From: Plantactinospora endophytica
Lineage (GTDB): Bacteria; Actinomycetota; Actinomycetes; Mycobacteriales; Micromonosporaceae
Reading direction: 5' to 3'
DNA: 64,000 nt
Assembly: GCF_016862915.1 (NCBI RefSeq)
Contig: NZ_BONW01000032.1
Span: forward strand, 1-64,000
Shown: positions 41,897-53,189 of the stretch, piece after piece
Layout: each line of letters opens with the position of its first letter
How positions within the stretch are numbered: the first letter of the stretch is position 1
Made by a program: the position numbers and the translations under genes
Notes under the pieces: model-generated
Told to the model about the DNA's origin: nothing
Seen by the model: only the letters and a program-made list of their open reading frames with translations
Databases searched by the model: none

Positions 41897-43809
41897 GCCA
41901 ACCACCCCAGTTGGACCGCCAGGAACGCCGCCACCACCAGCACCGCGCCGGTGAGCATGGACATCGCGTACGACCGGACGAAGCCGGTCTGGAGCCGGCG
42001 CAGCCGGCCCGAGCCACCGCCGACCGCGGCGGCGAGCGCGTTGACCAGCCCGTCGATGCCCCGGTTGTCCAGGAAGACCAGTGCCCGGGTGAGGAAGATG
42101 CCCGGCTTCTCGAAGACGGTCTCGTTGAACGCGTCGGTGTAGAGGTTGCGCCGGGCCGCCCGGACCACCGGGCCGGCCGGCTGCTCCACCAGGGCGGTGC
42201 CGTTGCGGAACAGCATCCAGGCCAGGCCGGCGCCGAGCACCGTCAGCAGCAGCGAGAGCACGGTGATCACGGTGTGCGAGAGCACCGGCTCGTGGTGCTC
42301 GCCGTGCCCGAGTACCGGCGTCAGCCAGCTCGCGACCGGGGTCGCCATCAGCCCACCGGCGACCACCGAGCCGAGGCCGAGCAGGATCAGCGGCACGGTC
42401 ATGATCGCCGGGGACTCGTGCGGGTGCTCGATGTCCTCGGTCCAGCGCTTCGGGCCGTGGAAGGTGAGCACGAAGAGCCGGGTCATGTAGAAGGCGGTCA
42501 GCCCGGCGCCGAGCAGCGCGGCGCCGCCGTAGAGCCAGGCGGTCCAGTCGTCGCGGGCGAACGCCTCGACGATGATCGGCTCCTTGGTGAAGAAGCCGGA
42601 GAACGGCCACATGCCGATGATCGCCAGCCAGCCGAGCCCGAAGGTGATCCAGGTGATCTTCATGTACTTCGCCAGCCCGCCGAACCGGCGGATGTCCACC
42701 TGGTCCTTCATGCCGTGCATGACCGAGCCGGCTCCGAGGAACATGTTGGCCTTGAAGAAGCCGTGCGCCAGCAGGTGGATGATGGCCAGCGCGTACGCGC
42801 CGCCGCCGAGCCCGACACCGAGGAACATGTAGCCGATCTGGCTCACCGTCGACCAGGCGAGTACCCGCTTGATGTCGTCCTTGGCGGCGCCGATGATGCA
42901 GCCCATCAGCAGGGTGAGCGCGCCGACGCTGACCACGACCGTCTGGAGCGTCGGGTCGAGCGAGAAGATCGGGTTGGACCGGGCGATCAGGTAGACGCCC
43001 GCGGTCACCATCGTGGCGGCGTGGATCAGCGCGGAGACCGGGGTCGGGCCCTCCATCGCGTCCGGCAACCACGCCTGGAGCGGGAACTGGCCGGACTTGC
43101 CGGCGGCGCCGAGCAGCAGCAGCAGGCCGATCGCCAGCACCGTACCGCCGGCGAGCTGGCTGGCGCCGTTGAAGACGTCGGCGAACTGGGTGCTGCCGAG
43201 GGTGGCGAACATGATGAAGATCGCGATGGCCAGGCCGGCGTCGCCGACCCGGTTCATCAGGAACGCCTTCTTGCCGGCGGTGGCCGCGCTCGGCCGGTCC
43301 TGCCAGAACGAGATCAGCAGGTACGACGCCAGGCCGACGCCCTCCCAGCCGACGTAGAGCATCACGTAGTTGTTGCCGAGTACCAGCAGCAGCATCGCCG
43401 CGACGAACAGGTTGAAGAACCCGAAGAACTTCCGCCTGCCGGCGTCGTGCGACATGTAGCCGACCGCGTACAGGTGGATCAGGAAGCCCACGCCGGTGAT
43501 CAGCAGTACGAAGACCGCCGCCAGCGGGTCGTAGAGCAGCCCGAAGTCGACGTGCAGGTTCCCGATCGCGATGAAGTCCCAGAGGCTCAGTTCGACCGAG
43601 CGGTTCTCCAGCCCTCGCAGCGAGAAGAAGTAGGACAGGCCGAGCACGAAGATGGCGCCGACGCTCGCCACGCCGAGCCAGTGCCCCCACCGGTCGGCCC
43701 GACGGCCGAGCAGCAGGAGGATCGCCGCGCTGACCAGCGGGATTGCCACCAGCAGCCACACGCTGCCCAGCAACCCCGTGGCGTGGGCGTACTCCACAGA
43801 ATGTTCCAC
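41893..43809 (-). CDS. nuoL: NADH-quinone oxidoreductase subunit L
   Basis: 638 residues, about sixteen membrane helices plus the C-terminal lateral helix region. Conserved blocks are DPLAAVFVLLITGVGFLIHLY, GWEGVGLASYLLISFW, LQAWLPDAMEGPTPVSALIH and KDDIKRVLAWSTVSQIGYMF, and the amphipathic lateral arm lies near the end. It is the largest of the proton-pumping antiporter-like subunits. It follows nuoK by 13 bp in the operon and has a normal length. Confidence 0.97.
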   Translation of the reverse strand: MEHSVEYAHATGLLGSVWLLVAIPLVSAAILLLLGRRADRWGHWLGVASVGAIFVLGLSYFFSLRGLENRSVELSLWDFIAIGNLHVDFGLLYDPLAAVFVLLITGVGFLIHLYAVGYMSHDAGRRKFFGFFNLFVAAMLLLVLGNNYVMLYVGWEGVGLASYLLISFWQDRPSAATAGKKAFLMNRVGDAGLAIAIFIMFATLGSTQFADVFNGASQLAGGTVLAIGLLLLLGAAGKSGQFPLQAWLPDAMEGPTPVSALIHAATMVTAGVYLIARSNPIFSLDPTLQTVVVSVGALTLLMGCIIGAAKDDIKRVLAWSTVSQIGYMFLGVGLGGGAYALAIIHLLAHGFFKANMFLGAGSVMHGMKDQVDIRRFGGLAKYMKITWITFGLGWLAIIGMWPFSGFFTKEPIIVEAFARDDWTAWLYGGAALLGAGLTAFYMTRLFVLTFHGPKRWTEDIEHPHESPAIMTVPLILLGLGSVVAGGLMATPVASWLTPVLGHGEHHEPVLSHTVITVLSLLLTVLGAGLAWMLFRNGTALVEQPAGPVVRAARRNLYTDAFNETVFEKPGIFLTRALVFLDNRGIDGLVNALAAAVGGGSGRLRRLQTGFVRSYAMSMLTGAVLVVAAFLAVQLGWLA

Positions 43810-43822
43810 TGGTGGGCCCCTC

Positions 43823-44140
43823 TTAGTACTTCAACAGGTTGGCGTCGTCGACGCTCGCCGAGCGTCGAGTCCGGAAGATCGTCATGATGATGGCCAGCCC
43901 GACCACGACCTCGGCGGCGGCCACCACCATGACGAAGAACGCCATGATCTGACCGTTCAGGTCGCCGTTGATCCGGCTGAACGTGACCAGCGCCAGGTTG
44001 GCGGCGTTGAGCATCAGCTCGATGCACATGAAAAGGACGATCGCGTTCCGCCGGATCAGCACCCCGACCGCGCCGACCGTGAAGAGCAGGCAGGCGAGGA
44101 TGAGGTAGTGGTTCGGCGAGACCGAGAAGAAGTTCGACAT
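43823..44140 (-). CDS. nuoK: NADH-quinone oxidoreductase subunit K
   Basis: 105 residues with three membrane helices. The conserved Glu residues of the proton path are in [13 protein letters not shown] and [17 protein letters not shown]. The ATG follows directly after the nuoJ stop with a ribosome binding site in the end of nuoJ. Normal size for the family. Confidence 0.97.
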   Translation of the reverse strand: MSNFFSVSPNHYLILACLLFTVGAVGVLIRRNAIVLFMCIELMLNAANLALVTFSRINGDLNGQIMAFFVMVVAAAEVVVGLAIIMTIFRTRRSASVDDANLLKY

Positions 44141-44141
44141 G

Positions 44142-44912
44142 TTATTTCTCCGTCCCCTTCAGCGCCCTGTCCTCGTCGGTCAACTCGCGCTGCGGCAGGA
44201 TCTGCGGCACGCTCCGCTCGGTCAGGCCGCCGTCCGGCAACCGGGCCGGAGTGGCGACCGAGGACGAGGTGGCGTACACCCCGGGGCCGGGCTTCGGTCC
44301 CGGGTAGTTGCCGGGGCGGAACCGGGCCTTCATCGTGGCGACCTGGTCCATCCGGTCCTGGCGACGCCGCTCGACGTGAGCCAGCACCATCGCACCGACC
44401 GCCGCGGTGATCAGCAGCGCCGAGGTGATCTCGAACGCGAAGACGTACTTGGTGAAGAGCAGCGCGGCGATCCCCTGCACGTTGCCGTTGGCGTTGGCCT
44501 GCTCCAGGCCGGCCGCGTCCGCCTGGCCGAGCGCCCGCCACATGCCGGTGGCGAGCAGTGCGCCGAAGCCGAGGCCGAGCACGATCGCCGCGATCCGCTG
44601 CCCGCGCAGCGTCTCGATCAGCGAGTCCGAGGCATCCCGGCCGACCAGCATCAGCACGAACAGGAAGAGCATCATGATCGCGCCGGTGTAGACGATGATC
44701 TGCACCATGCCGATGAACGGCCCGGACTGGAGCACGTAGAAGACGCCCAGGCAGAGCATGGTCAGCACCAGCCAGAGCGCGGAGTGCACCGCGTTGCGGG
44801 CCCACACCGTGCCGATCGCGCCGATCAGGGCCAGCGGGGCCAGGATCCAGAAGGTGATCTGCTCCCCGCCGGTCACCCCACCAGCAGCGGCAAGCACCGT
44901 CTGTGTCGTCAC
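44142..44912 (-). CDS. nuoJ: NADH-quinone oxidoreductase subunit J
   Basis: 256 residues with five membrane helices, including the conserved block [24 protein letters not shown], followed by a hydrophilic C-terminal tail of about 70 residues ([20 protein letters not shown]), typical of actinobacterial NuoJ. The GTG at 44912 overlaps the nuoI stop (GTGA); the open frame upstream of it is a shadow of nuoI. Confidence 0.96.
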   Translation of the reverse strand: MTTQTVLAAAGGVTGGEQITFWILAPLALIGAIGTVWARNAVHSALWLVLTMLCLGVFYVLQSGPFIGMVQIIVYTGAIMMLFLFVLMLVGRDASDSLIETLRGQRIAAIVLGLGFGALLATGMWRALGQADAAGLEQANANGNVQGIAALLFTKYVFAFEITSALLITAAVGAMVLAHVERRRQDRMDQVATMKARFRPGNYPGPKPGPGVYATSSSVATPARLPDGGLTERSVPQILPQRELTDEDRALKGTEK

Positions 44913-45499
44913 GGCCGTTCTCCCGTCGTACCGGAGCCGTCGACCGTGCCGGTCTCGGACCAGGGCGCCCGCTCCGCGCCGGCCGAGGTGCCCGGGTTGG
45001 TGAGCGCGCCGACGTAGTAGTCCTTCTCGGTCTCGCCGAGCCGCATCGGGTGCGGCGGCTGCTCCATCCCCGGCAGCAGCGGCGCCAGCAACTGCTCCTT
45101 GGTGAAGATCAGATCCTGCCGGCTGTCCCGGGCCAGCTCGTACTCGTTGCTCATGGTCAGCGAACGGGTCGGGCAGGCCTCGATGCAGAGCCCGCAGAAG
45201 ATGCACCGGGCATAGTTGATCTGGTACGTGCTGGCGTACCGCTCACCCGGCGAGAAGCGCTGCTCGTCGGTGTTGTCGCCACCCTCGACGTAGATCGCGT
45301 CGGCCGGGCAGGCCCAGGCGCACAGCTCGCAGCCGATGCACTTTTCCAGCCCGTCCGGGTGCCGGTTGAGGATGTGCCGCCCGTGGTAACGCGGAGCGGA
45401 GACCGGCGGCTTGAACGGGTAGTCGGTGGTGACGACCTTCTTGAACATGTGCGAGAAGGTGACCCCGAAACCCTTGAAAGACCCGGTGATCGCGCCCAC
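44909..45499 (-). CDS. nuoI: NADH-quinone oxidoreductase subunit I
   Basis: 196 residues with two 4Fe-4S clusters: [12 protein letters not shown] and [12 protein letters not shown] (N6a and N6b), each with the fourth Cys in the partner half. It passes electrons from NuoG to NuoB in the peripheral arm. The GTG start is one base after the nuoH stop, with GGAGG upstream. The C-terminal 40 residues are polar and variable. Confidence 0.97.
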   Translation of the reverse strand: MGAITGSFKGFGVTFSHMFKKVVTTDYPFKPPVSAPRYHGRHILNRHPDGLEKCIGCELCAWACPADAIYVEGGDNTDEQRFSPGERYASTYQINYARCIFCGLCIEACPTRSLTMSNEYELARDSRQDLIFTKEQLLAPLLPGMEQPPHPMRLGETEKDYYVGALTNPGTSAGAERAPWSETGTVDGSGTTGERP

Positions 45500-45500
45500 G

Positions 45501-46886
45501 TCACACCTCCTTCTCGTCGTGACCGGTGCCGGCGTCGCCCGGCTGTCCGGCGCCCACGTTTGCCGGTTCGCGCTCGGCGACCGCCCGTTTCATCCGGGGG
45601 CTCGGTGGCACCTGGAGATCCATCGGCGGCAGCGGGAAGCTGCCGGCCGGCCGCCGGTTCACCTTCTCCTGGAGGGTCCGCTGCGGCGGTCGCTTCTTGC
45701 TCGGCCAGAGCAGCGTCACCAGCAGGACGACCAGCACCGCACCCGCGATGATCGAGTACCGGGTGGAGTCGCCGAGGTCCTCCTTCTGGAGGGTGCGGAT
45801 GCCGGCCAGGACCAGGATCCAGACCAGGTTGATCGGCAGCAGCACCTTCCAGCCCAGCCGCATGAACTGGTCGTAGCGGAGCCGGGGCAGCGTGCCGCGC
45901 AGCCAGATGAAGATGAAGACCAGGCCGATGACCTTGCCCATGAACCAGAGCAGCGGCCACCAGCCGGAGTTCGCGCCGTCCCAGAGCGTGATCGGCCAGG
46001 GTGCCCGCCAGCCGCCGAGGAAGAGCGTCGTGGTGACCGCCGACATCGTCACCATGGCGACGTACTCGGAGAGCATGAAGAGCGCGAACTTCAGCGAGCT
46101 GTACTCCGTCATGAAGCCGGCGACCAGCTCCGACTCCGCCTCGGGCAGGTCGAACGGCGCCCGGTTGGTCTCACCGACGGTGGAGATGAAGAAGATGATG
46201 AAGCTCGGCAGCAGCAGGATGGCGTACCAGCCCGGGGCGGGCAGGTCGAACAGGCCGAAGAAGTTGAGCCGGGTGCCGTCCGCCTGCGCGCTGACGATGC
46301 CGCTGGTCGACATCGTGCCGGCGGTCATGAAGACCGCGACGATGCTCAGACCCATCGCGACCTCGTACGAGATCATCTGGGCGCTCGACCGCAGACCGCC
46401 GAGGAGCGGGTACGTCGAGCCGGACGCCCAGCCGCCGAGCACGATGCCGTAGACGCCCATCGAGGAGCACGCCAGCAGCACGAGTACGGCCACCGAGACG
46501 TCGGTGACCTGGAGCGGGGTCCGCTCGCCGAAGATGCTCACCATCGGGCCGAACGGCACCACCGACAGGGCGGTGACGGCGCAGATCGTCGAGATGGTCG
46601 GCGCGAAGAAGTAGACAACCTTGTCCGCCGACTTCGGCAGGATGTCCTCCTTGAAGGCCATCTTGATGCCGTCGGCGAGGGTCTGGAGCAGACCGAACGG
46701 GCCGATCTGGTTCAGGCCGGGGCGCTGCGCCATCCGGGCCACCACCCGGCGCTCGAACCAGACGCCGAGCAGGGTGGCCAGGACCGCGAAGACGAACGCC
46801 CCCACGATCTTGATCAGGACCAGCCACCACGGATCCTTGCCGAAGTCCGCCAGCGTCGGATCCTGGGCCAGGTAGACCAACTTCAT
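45501..46886 (-). CDS. nuoH: NADH-quinone oxidoreductase subunit H
   Basis: 461 residues, eight membrane helices. Signature blocks are [30 protein letters not shown] and [20 protein letters not shown], the acidic loop at the quinone chamber. The C-terminal 70 residues are polar ([18 protein letters not shown]) as in other actinobacteria. The ATG at 46886 overlaps the nuoG stop (ATGA); the frame continues upstream only as an artefact of high GC. Confidence 0.97.
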   Translation of the reverse strand: MKLVYLAQDPTLADFGKDPWWLVLIKIVGAFVFAVLATLLGVWFERRVVARMAQRPGLNQIGPFGLLQTLADGIKMAFKEDILPKSADKVVYFFAPTISTICAVTALSVVPFGPMVSIFGERTPLQVTDVSVAVLVLLACSSMGVYGIVLGGWASGSTYPLLGGLRSSAQMISYEVAMGLSIVAVFMTAGTMSTSGIVSAQADGTRLNFFGLFDLPAPGWYAILLLPSFIIFFISTVGETNRAPFDLPEAESELVAGFMTEYSSLKFALFMLSEYVAMVTMSAVTTTLFLGGWRAPWPITLWDGANSGWWPLLWFMGKVIGLVFIFIWLRGTLPRLRYDQFMRLGWKVLLPINLVWILVLAGIRTLQKEDLGDSTRYSIIAGAVLVVLLVTLLWPSKKRPPQRTLQEKVNRRPAGSFPLPPMDLQVPPSPRMKRAVAEREPANVGAGQPGDAGTGHDEKEV

Positions 46887-49375
46887 CGGGTACCTCCAGC
46901 GCTGTTCAGCAGCGGACCCGGCTGACCGGCCGCGTCGGCGGCGACCGGGGTGGCCGGGCCGGCGGTGAGCCGGACGACCGCGCCGGACGTGACGCCGAGG
47001 CTGCGCCGGACGCTCGCCCCGGGCGAGTTGGTCGGCAGCCAGACCACGTCGTCCGGCAGGTCGGTGATCGCCGCCGGCAGGGTCAGCGCGCCCCGGTCGG
47101 TGCCGACCGTCACCGCGTCGCCCTCGGCCACGCCGAGCGCCTCGGCGGCGGCCTTGCCGAGCCGGACCACCGGCGGCCGGGCCGTGCCGCCGAGCTGCGG
47201 GTCGCCCTCGGTCAGGGTGCCGGCGTCGACGAGCTGGTGCCAGGTGGCCAGGACCGCCTCGCCCGGGCCGGGCCGGACCGGCGCGGCCGGCTCGACCGCC
47301 GGGGCGGCGGTCCGGTTGGCCTTGGTCGCCGGCAGCGCGCCCAGCTCGCGGCGGATGTTGTTCACGTCGCCGGTGCCGAGCCGCACGTCGAGCTGGGCGG
47401 CGATCGCGTCCAGCACCCGGGCGTCGGTCATCGCGGTGGTGTTCAGCACCGCCTCGAAGGTGCGCAGCCGGCCCTCCCAGTCGAGGAAGCTGCCGGCCTT
47501 CTCCACCACCGGGGCGACCGGGAAGACCACGTCGGCGCGGCGGGTCACCGCGTTGTGCCGCAGCTCCAGGCTGACCACGAACGGCGCGGCGTCCAGCGCC
47601 TCCTCGGCCAGCCTCGGGTCGGCCAGGTCGGCCGGGTCGACCCCGGCCAGCACCAGCGCGCCGAGCCCACCGGAGGCGGCGGCGGCCAGGATGCCGTCGG
47701 TGTCCCGACCGGGCTGGCTCGGGATGACCCCGGCGGCCAGGTCCCAGGCGCCGGCCAGTTCGGCCCGGCCGGCCGCGTCGGTGACCGGACGTCCGCCGGG
47801 CAGCAGGTTCGGCAGGCAGCCCGCGTCCACCGCACCGCGGTCGCCCGCTCGCCGGGGCACCCAGGCCAGCTTGGCGCCGGTACGCTCGGCCAGCTCGGCG
47901 GCGGCGGAGAGGCCGCCCGGCACGGTGGCCAGCCGCTCGCCGACCAGCAGCACCGCGCCCGGCTGGCGCAGCGCGTCGGCGACCGAGGCGTGCCCGGCGA
48001 GCAGCTTGGCCTCGTCGCCGGGGGCGGCGGTCAGCACCGTCGCACCGATCTTGGCCAGTCCCCGGGTCACGAACGGGGCCAGCGCCAGCACCTTCAGCCC
48101 ACGCTTGTTGTACGCCTTGCGCAGCCGCAGGAAGAGGATCGGGCACTCCTCCTCCGGCTCCAGCCCGGCGATCACCACGGCCGGCGCCCGCTCGACGTCG
48201 GCGTAGGTCACCTCGGTCGTCCCGGCCACGTTGCTGGCCAGGAACTGGGCCTCCTCGGCGGAGAGCGGCCGGGCCCGGAAGTCGATGTCGTTGCTGTGCA
48301 GCGCCACCCGGGCGAACTTGGCGTACGCGTACGCGTCCTCGACGGTGAGCCGGCCGCCGGTGAGTACCCCGACACCGGAGCCCGAGTCACGCGCCTCGCG
48401 CAGCCCGTCGGCGGCGACGGCGAACGCCTCGCTCCAGGACGCCTCGCGCAGCTCACCGGTCTTGGCGTCGCGGACCAGCGGGTTGGTGATCCGCTCGTTC
48501 GCGGTGGCGTACCGGAAGCCCCACCGGCCCTTGTCGCAGTTCCACTCCTCGTTCACCGCCGCGTCGTCGCCGGCCAGCCGGCGCATCACCTTGCCGCGCC
48601 GGTGGTCGGTGCGCTGGGCGCAGCCGGCCGAGCAGTGCTCGCAGACGCTCGGGGTGGAGACCAGGTCGAACGGGCGGGCCCGGAACCGGTACTGCGCGCC
48701 GGTCAGCGCGCCGACCGGGCAGATCTGCACCGTGTTCCCGGAGAAGTACGAGTTGAACGGGACGTCGCCCTCGTCGCCCTCCTCGCCGTAGTACTCGTCC
48801 CGGTAGACATTGATCTCCTCGGCGCTGGACCGGCCCATCAGGTCGATGAACTTGTCCCCGGCGATCTCCTCGGAGAACCGGGTGCAGCGCTGGCAGAGTA
48901 CGCAGCGCTCGCGGTCCAGCAGGACCTGCGTGGAGATGTTGACCGGCTTCTCGTACTCCCGCTTGTGCTCGTGGAAGCGGGTCTCGGTACGACCGGTGGA
49001 CATCGCCTGGTTCTGTAGCGGGCACTCGCCGCCCTTGTCGCACATCGGGCAGTCGAGCGGGTGGTTGACCAGGAGCAGCTCCATGATCCCCTCCTGCGCC
49101 TTCTTGGCGACCGGAGAGGTGAGCTGGGTGCGTACCACCATGCCGTCGGCGACGGTCTGGGTGCAGGAGGCGACCGGCTTGCGCTGCCCCTCCACGTCGA
49201 CCAGGCACTGCCGGCAGGCGCCGGCCGGGGCGAGCAGCGGGTGGTCGCAGAACCGGGGGATCTCGATGCCGAGCTGTTCGGCGACCCGGATCAGCAGCGC
49301 ACCCTTCGGCGCCGTCACCTCGATGCCGTCGATGGTGAGCGTGACGGTCTCGGTCTGCTTGGCAACGTCCGTCAT
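46883..49375 (-). CDS. nuoG: NADH-quinone oxidoreductase subunit G
   Basis: 830 residues. The N-terminal 2Fe-2S domain has [19 protein letters not shown] and a further Cys; [13 protein letters not shown] and [16 protein letters not shown] supply cysteines for 4Fe-4S clusters; [11 protein letters not shown] begins the molybdopterin-oxidoreductase-like domain, which fills the rest. It conducts electrons from NuoEF. The ATG follows the nuoF TAA without a gap. Confidence 0.97.
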   Translation of the reverse strand: MTDVAKQTETVTLTIDGIEVTAPKGALLIRVAEQLGIEIPRFCDHPLLAPAGACRQCLVDVEGQRKPVASCTQTVADGMVVRTQLTSPVAKKAQEGIMELLLVNHPLDCPMCDKGGECPLQNQAMSTGRTETRFHEHKREYEKPVNISTQVLLDRERCVLCQRCTRFSEEIAGDKFIDLMGRSSAEEINVYRDEYYGEEGDEGDVPFNSYFSGNTVQICPVGALTGAQYRFRARPFDLVSTPSVCEHCSAGCAQRTDHRRGKVMRRLAGDDAAVNEEWNCDKGRWGFRYATANERITNPLVRDAKTGELREASWSEAFAVAADGLREARDSGSGVGVLTGGRLTVEDAYAYAKFARVALHSNDIDFRARPLSAEEAQFLASNVAGTTEVTYADVERAPAVVIAGLEPEEECPILFLRLRKAYNKRGLKVLALAPFVTRGLAKIGATVLTAAPGDEAKLLAGHASVADALRQPGAVLLVGERLATVPGGLSAAAELAERTGAKLAWVPRRAGDRGAVDAGCLPNLLPGGRPVTDAAGRAELAGAWDLAAGVIPSQPGRDTDGILAAAASGGLGALVLAGVDPADLADPRLAEEALDAAPFVVSLELRHNAVTRRADVVFPVAPVVEKAGSFLDWEGRLRTFEAVLNTTAMTDARVLDAIAAQLDVRLGTGDVNNIRRELGALPATKANRTAAPAVEPAAPVRPGPGEAVLATWHQLVDAGTLTEGDPQLGGTARPPVVRLGKAAAEALGVAEGDAVTVGTDRGALTLPAAITDLPDDVVWLPTNSPGASVRRSLGVTSGAVVRLTAGPATPVAADAAGQPGPLLNSAGGTR

Positions 49376-50695
49376 TTAATGCGCTCCTACCAGGGTCTTC
49401 TCCGACAGCTTGGGAGCCGTCCGGCCCTCGATGTAGTCGAGGTAGTCCTGCTTGAAGTACTGCAACGAGGAGGTCACCGGGCTGGTCGCGCCGTCACCGA
49501 GGCCGCAGAACGAGCGGCCGAGGATGTTGTCGCAGGTGTCCAGCAGGGTTGCCAGGTCCTCGTGGGTGCCCTGCCCGGCCAGGATCCGCCGGTAGGTGCG
49601 GACCATCCAGTAGTTGCCCTCCCGGCACGGCGTGCACTTGCCGCACGACTCGTGGTGGTAGAACTCCAGCCACCGGTAGGTCGCGTAGACCGGGCAGTCC
49701 TGGTCGGAGAAGATCTGGGTCGCGGTGGTGCCGAGGATCGAACCGGCCGCCGCCACCCCCTCGAAGTCCAGCGGTACGTCCAGGTGCTCGGCGGTGAGCA
49801 GCGGCGTCGACGAGCCGCCCGGGGTCCAGAACCGCAGCTCGTGTCCGGGCTGCATGCCGCCGGCCAGCTCGATCAGCTCGCGCAGCGTGATGCCGAGACC
49901 GGCCTCGTACTGCCCCGGATTGTTGATCCGGCCGGAGAGGGAGTAGATCATCGGCCCGGAGGACTTCTCGGTGCCCATGCTCTTCCACCAGGCGGCCCCG
50001 CCCAGCACGATGTACGGCACGCTGGCGATGGTGCCGACGTTGTTGACCACGGTCGGGCAGGCGTACAGGCCGTGGGTCGCCGGGAACGGCGGGCGCAGCC
50101 GGGGCTGGCCCCGGAACCCCTCCAGCGAGTCCAGCAGCGCCGTCTCCTCGCCGCAGATGTACGCCCCGGCCCCGCTGTGCACCACCAGGTCCAGGTCGAA
50201 GCCGGTACCCAGGATGTTCTTCCCGAGATAGCCGGCCCGGTACGCCTCCTGCACGGCGCTGCGCAGTCGCCGGGCCGCGTGCACCGCCTCGCCCCGGATG
50301 TAGATGTAGGCGCGGTTGGCCCGGATCGCGTACGAGGCGATGATCACGCCCTCGACCAGCGAGTGCGGGTCGTGGGTCATCAGCGGCAGGTCCTTGCAGG
50401 TGCCCGGCTCGCCCTCGTCGGCGTTGACCACCAGGTAGTGCGGCTTGCCGTCGCCCTGCGGGATGAAGCCCCACTTGAGCCCGGTCGGGAAGCCGGCGCC
50501 GCCCCGGCCGCGCAGGCCGGAGTCCTTGACGAGCTGGATCAGGTCGTCCGGGTGCGCGGCGAGCGCCTTGCGCAGGGCCGCGTAGCCGTCCAGCCGCTCG
50601 TAGACGTCGAGCCGCCAGGCGTCCGGCGACAGCCAGCGCTTGGTGAGTACCGGGGTCAGCTTCTCCAGCGTCTCCCGCCGAGGCGTCGTGGTCAC
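49376..50695 (-). CDS. nuoF: NADH-quinone oxidoreductase subunit F
   Basis: 439 residues. The FMN/NADH site is marked by GRGGAGFPTGLKWG and VVNADEGEPGTCKD, the 4Fe-4S cluster N3 by CGKCTPCREG and a later Cys in NILGRSFCGLGDGA. It oxidises NADH and feeds the cluster chain. The GTG start overlaps the nuoE stop (GTGA). Normal length. Confidence 0.97.
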   Translation of the reverse strand: MTTTPRRETLEKLTPVLTKRWLSPDAWRLDVYERLDGYAALRKALAAHPDDLIQLVKDSGLRGRGGAGFPTGLKWGFIPQGDGKPHYLVVNADEGEPGTCKDLPLMTHDPHSLVEGVIIASYAIRANRAYIYIRGEAVHAARRLRSAVQEAYRAGYLGKNILGTGFDLDLVVHSGAGAYICGEETALLDSLEGFRGQPRLRPPFPATHGLYACPTVVNNVGTIASVPYIVLGGAAWWKSMGTEKSSGPMIYSLSGRINNPGQYEAGLGITLRELIELAGGMQPGHELRFWTPGGSSTPLLTAEHLDVPLDFEGVAAAGSILGTTATQIFSDQDCPVYATYRWLEFYHHESCGKCTPCREGNYWMVRTYRRILAGQGTHEDLATLLDTCDNILGRSFCGLGDGATSPVTSSLQYFKQDYLDYIEGRTAPKLSEKTLVGAH

Positions 50696-51855
50696 TTGTC
50701 TGACTCCTCTTCGCTCGCGACTGCGGGGCTCGCAAGCTCACTCCTCGCGCTCGCAGCCTCCTTGCTCTCCGCCGACTTCAGCGAGCGCTCCTGGGCGTCC
50801 GTACCCCCGTCACCGGCCGGCTTGGCGTCGCTGGCCGGCTGGTTGGCGGCGGCGCCGGCCGCCTCGGCGGCCTTCGCGTCGGCCGGTCCGGCCGGCGCCC
50901 CGTCGACCGGCGCCTTCGTCCCCGGCGCGTCCGGAGCCGGGGTCTTGGCGTCCGGGTTCCGAGTCTCGGCGGTGCGGATCTGTGGCGACTTGTCGTCCGG
51001 CGCCTTCACGTCCGGCGCGGTGCTGCCGGTGGCGGCGGCCGGTCGGGTCGTCGCCGGAGCCGGCTTGTCACCGGTCTGGCTGCCCTTGATCGGGGTGTTC
51101 GGGTCGTAGCCTGCCACCGAGATGCCGTGCTGCTGGGCCAGCTTCAGCCCGGCCAGCGTCGGGTCGCCGGCCAGCCCGTCGGCGACCGCCTCCTCGCGCG
51201 GGTCGGCGAAGCCGGCGAGTTGCAGCGACATCTCCTTGAGGGTGCAGAGCCGGGCGCCCCGGCTGGGCTGCGGACGACCGCCCGCGCGCAGCTCGTTGAC
51301 GACCGCCACCGCGGAGTCCGGGTCGACCTGGTCGAAGAAGTCGTAGTTGACGGTCATCACCGGGCCGTAGTCGCAGGCCGCGAGGCACTCGGCGTGCTCC
51401 AGGGTGATCTTGCCGTCCGAGGTGGTCTCGTCGTGCCCGACCCCGAGGTGCTCGGTCAGGGTGTCGTAGACCTGCTGTCCGCCGAGCACGTTGCACATGG
51501 TGTTGGTGCAGACGCTGACCAGCCAGTCGCCGGTGGGCCGGCGCTTGTACATGGTGTAGAAGGTGGCGACCGCACCGACCTGGGCCTTGTTCAGCCCGAG
51601 CACGTCGGCGCAGAACTCGACACCGGCCGGGGAGACGTACCCCTCCTCGGACTGCACCAGGTGCAGCAGCGGGAGCAGCGCCGAGCGGGACCGGTCGGCC
51701 GGATAGCGGGCGACGATCTCCGCCGCCCGCTCGTCGAGCTTCGCGTGCAGGTCGGCGCTACGCGGGCCACCGCCGTTGCGCTGCGCCGGTACCTCGGCGG
51801 GGGCGACCAGGTCGTCGAGCCGGGACGCCGCGTTGCCGTACTGAGACTGAGTCAC
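50692..51855 (-). CDS. nuoE: NADH-quinone oxidoreductase subunit E with long Ala/Pro/Lys-rich tail
   Basis: 387 residues. The thioredoxin-like 2Fe-2S domain (about residues 35-235) has CTNTMCNVLGG and the second Cys pair in HAECLAACDYGP. The remaining 150 residues are low-complexity and charged (KPAPATTRP, DVKAPDDKSP, DAKTPAPDAPGTKAP) and have no counterpart in the usual subunit of about 160-250 residues. The protein transfers electrons beside NuoF. The GTG shares a base with the nuoD stop (TAGTG). Confidence 0.96.
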   Translation of the reverse strand: MTQSQYGNAASRLDDLVAPAEVPAQRNGGGPRSADLHAKLDERAAEIVARYPADRSRSALLPLLHLVQSEEGYVSPAGVEFCADVLGLNKAQVGAVATFYTMYKRRPTGDWLVSVCTNTMCNVLGGQQVYDTLTEHLGVGHDETTSDGKITLEHAECLAACDYGPVMTVNYDFFDQVDPDSAVAVVNELRAGGRPQPSRGARLCTLKEMSLQLAGFADPREEAVADGLAGDPTLAGLKLAQQHGISVAGYDPNTPIKGSQTGDKPAPATTRPAAATGSTAPDVKAPDDKSPQIRTAETRNPDAKTPAPDAPGTKAPVDGAPAGPADAKAAEAAGAAANQPASDAKPAGDGGTDAQERSLKSAESKEAASARSELASPAVASEEESDK

Positions 51856-53189
51856 TAGCGATCACACCCACCCATCACCGGGTCCAGCGACGCGCCGCCC
51901 GCGATCACGTCCGCGATCAGGCCACCCTCGGCCATTGCCGGCAGCGCCTGGAGGTTGACGAAGCTGGGCTCGCGGTAGTGCACCCGGTACGGCCGGGTGC
52001 CCCCGTCGGAGACCGCGTGTACGCCCAGCTCGCCGCGGGGCGACTCGATTCCGACGTAGACCTGGCCCGGAGGCACCCGGAAGCCCTCGGTGACCAGCTT
52101 GAAGTGGTGGATCAGCGACTCCATCGACTGACCCATGATCTTGGCGACGTGCTCCAGCGAGTTGCCCATCCCGTCGACGCCGATGGCGAGCTGCGCGGGC
52201 CAGGCGATCTTCTTGTCGGCCACCATGATCGGGCCGGGGCGGAGCCGGTCCAGCGCCTGCTCGACGATCTTGAGCGACTCCCGCATCTCGGCCATCCGGA
52301 CCAGGTAGCGGCCCCAGACGTCGCCGGTCTCGGTGGTCGGCACGTCGAACTCGTAGTTCTCGTAGCCGCAGTACGGCATCGTCTTGCGGATGTCCCAGGG
52401 CAGCCCCGCCGAGCGGAGCACCGGGCCGGTGACGCCGAGCGCCACGCAGCCGGTGACGTCGAGGACCGCCACGTCCTTGGTCCGCTCGGTCCAGATCGGC
52501 TGGCCGGAGAGGATGTCCTCGTATTCCTTGAGCTTCTTCGGCAGCAGCTTCAGGAAGTCGCGGATCTTGACAATCGCCTCGTCCGGGACGTCCTGGGCGA
52601 CCCCGCCCGGCCGGACGTACGCCATGTTCATCCGCAGGCCGGTGACCAGCTCGAAGATCTCCAGCACGTACTCGCGCTCGCGGAAGCCGTAGAGCATCAC
52701 GTTGACCGCGCCCAGCTCCATCGCCGTGGTGGCGATCCAGACCAGGTGCGAGGAGATCCGGTTCAGCTCCATCATCAGCACCCGGATCGTGGTGGCCCGC
52801 TCGGTCACCTCGTCGGTGATGCCGAGCAGCTTCTCCACGGCGAGGCTGTACGCCGTCTCGTTGAACAGCGGCGAGAGGTAGTCCATCCGGGTGACGAACG
52901 TGCTGCCCTGCACCCAGTTGCGGTATTCGAGGTTCTTCTCGATCCCGGTGTGCAGGTAGCCGACCACCGCCCGGGCCTCCCGGACGGTCTCGCCCTCCAA
53001 CTCCAGGATCAGCCGGAGCACGCCGTGCGTCGACGGGTGCTGCGGACCCATGTTGACGATGATCCGCTCGTCGTTGATCGGGTCGTGCCCGCTGACGACC
53101 TGGTCCCAGTCGCCACCGGTGACGGTGAAGACCCGGCCCTCGGTGGTCTCCCGGGACTCCGCGTAGCTCGGGTTCGTCGACGTGCTCAT
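51855..53189 (-). CDS. nuoD: NADH-quinone oxidoreductase subunit D
   Basis: 444 residues, homologous to the large subunit of NiFe hydrogenases. Conserved blocks are [35 protein letters not shown] and [19 protein letters not shown]. Together with NuoB and NuoH it forms the quinone-binding site. The ATG overlaps the nuoC stop (ATGA). Confidence 0.97.
   Translation of the reverse strand: MSTSTNPSYAESRETTEGRVFTVTGGDWDQVVSGHDPINDERIIVNMGPQHPSTHGVLRLILELEGETVREARAVVGYLHTGIEKNLEYRNWVQGSTFVTRMDYLSPLFNETAYSLAVEKLLGITDEVTERATTIRVLMMELNRISSHLVWIATTAMELGAVNVMLYGFREREYVLEIFELVTGLRMNMAYVRPGGVAQDVPDEAIVKIRDFLKLLPKKLKEYEDILSGQPIWTERTKDVAVLDVTGCVALGVTGPVLRSAGLPWDIRKTMPYCGYENYEFDVPTTETGDVWGRYLVRMAEMRESLKIVEQALDRLRPGPIMVADKKIAWPAQLAIGVDGMGNSLEHVAKIMGQSMESLIHHFKLVTEGFRVPPGQVYVGIESPRGELGVHAVSDGGTRPYRVHYREPSFVNLQALPAMAEGGLIADVIAGGASLDPVMGGCDR

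Noticed and set aside
40227-41954. 575-codon plus-strand frame opposite nuoM
   Set aside because: The strand is antisense to a clear NuoM; its sequence is rich in Asp, Glu, Gln, His and Arg, as expected from the complement of high-GC membrane-protein codons.
47237-49018. 593-codon plus-strand frame opposite nuoG
   Set aside because: Complement of NuoG with no domain and no ribosome binding site; a GC-rich shadow.
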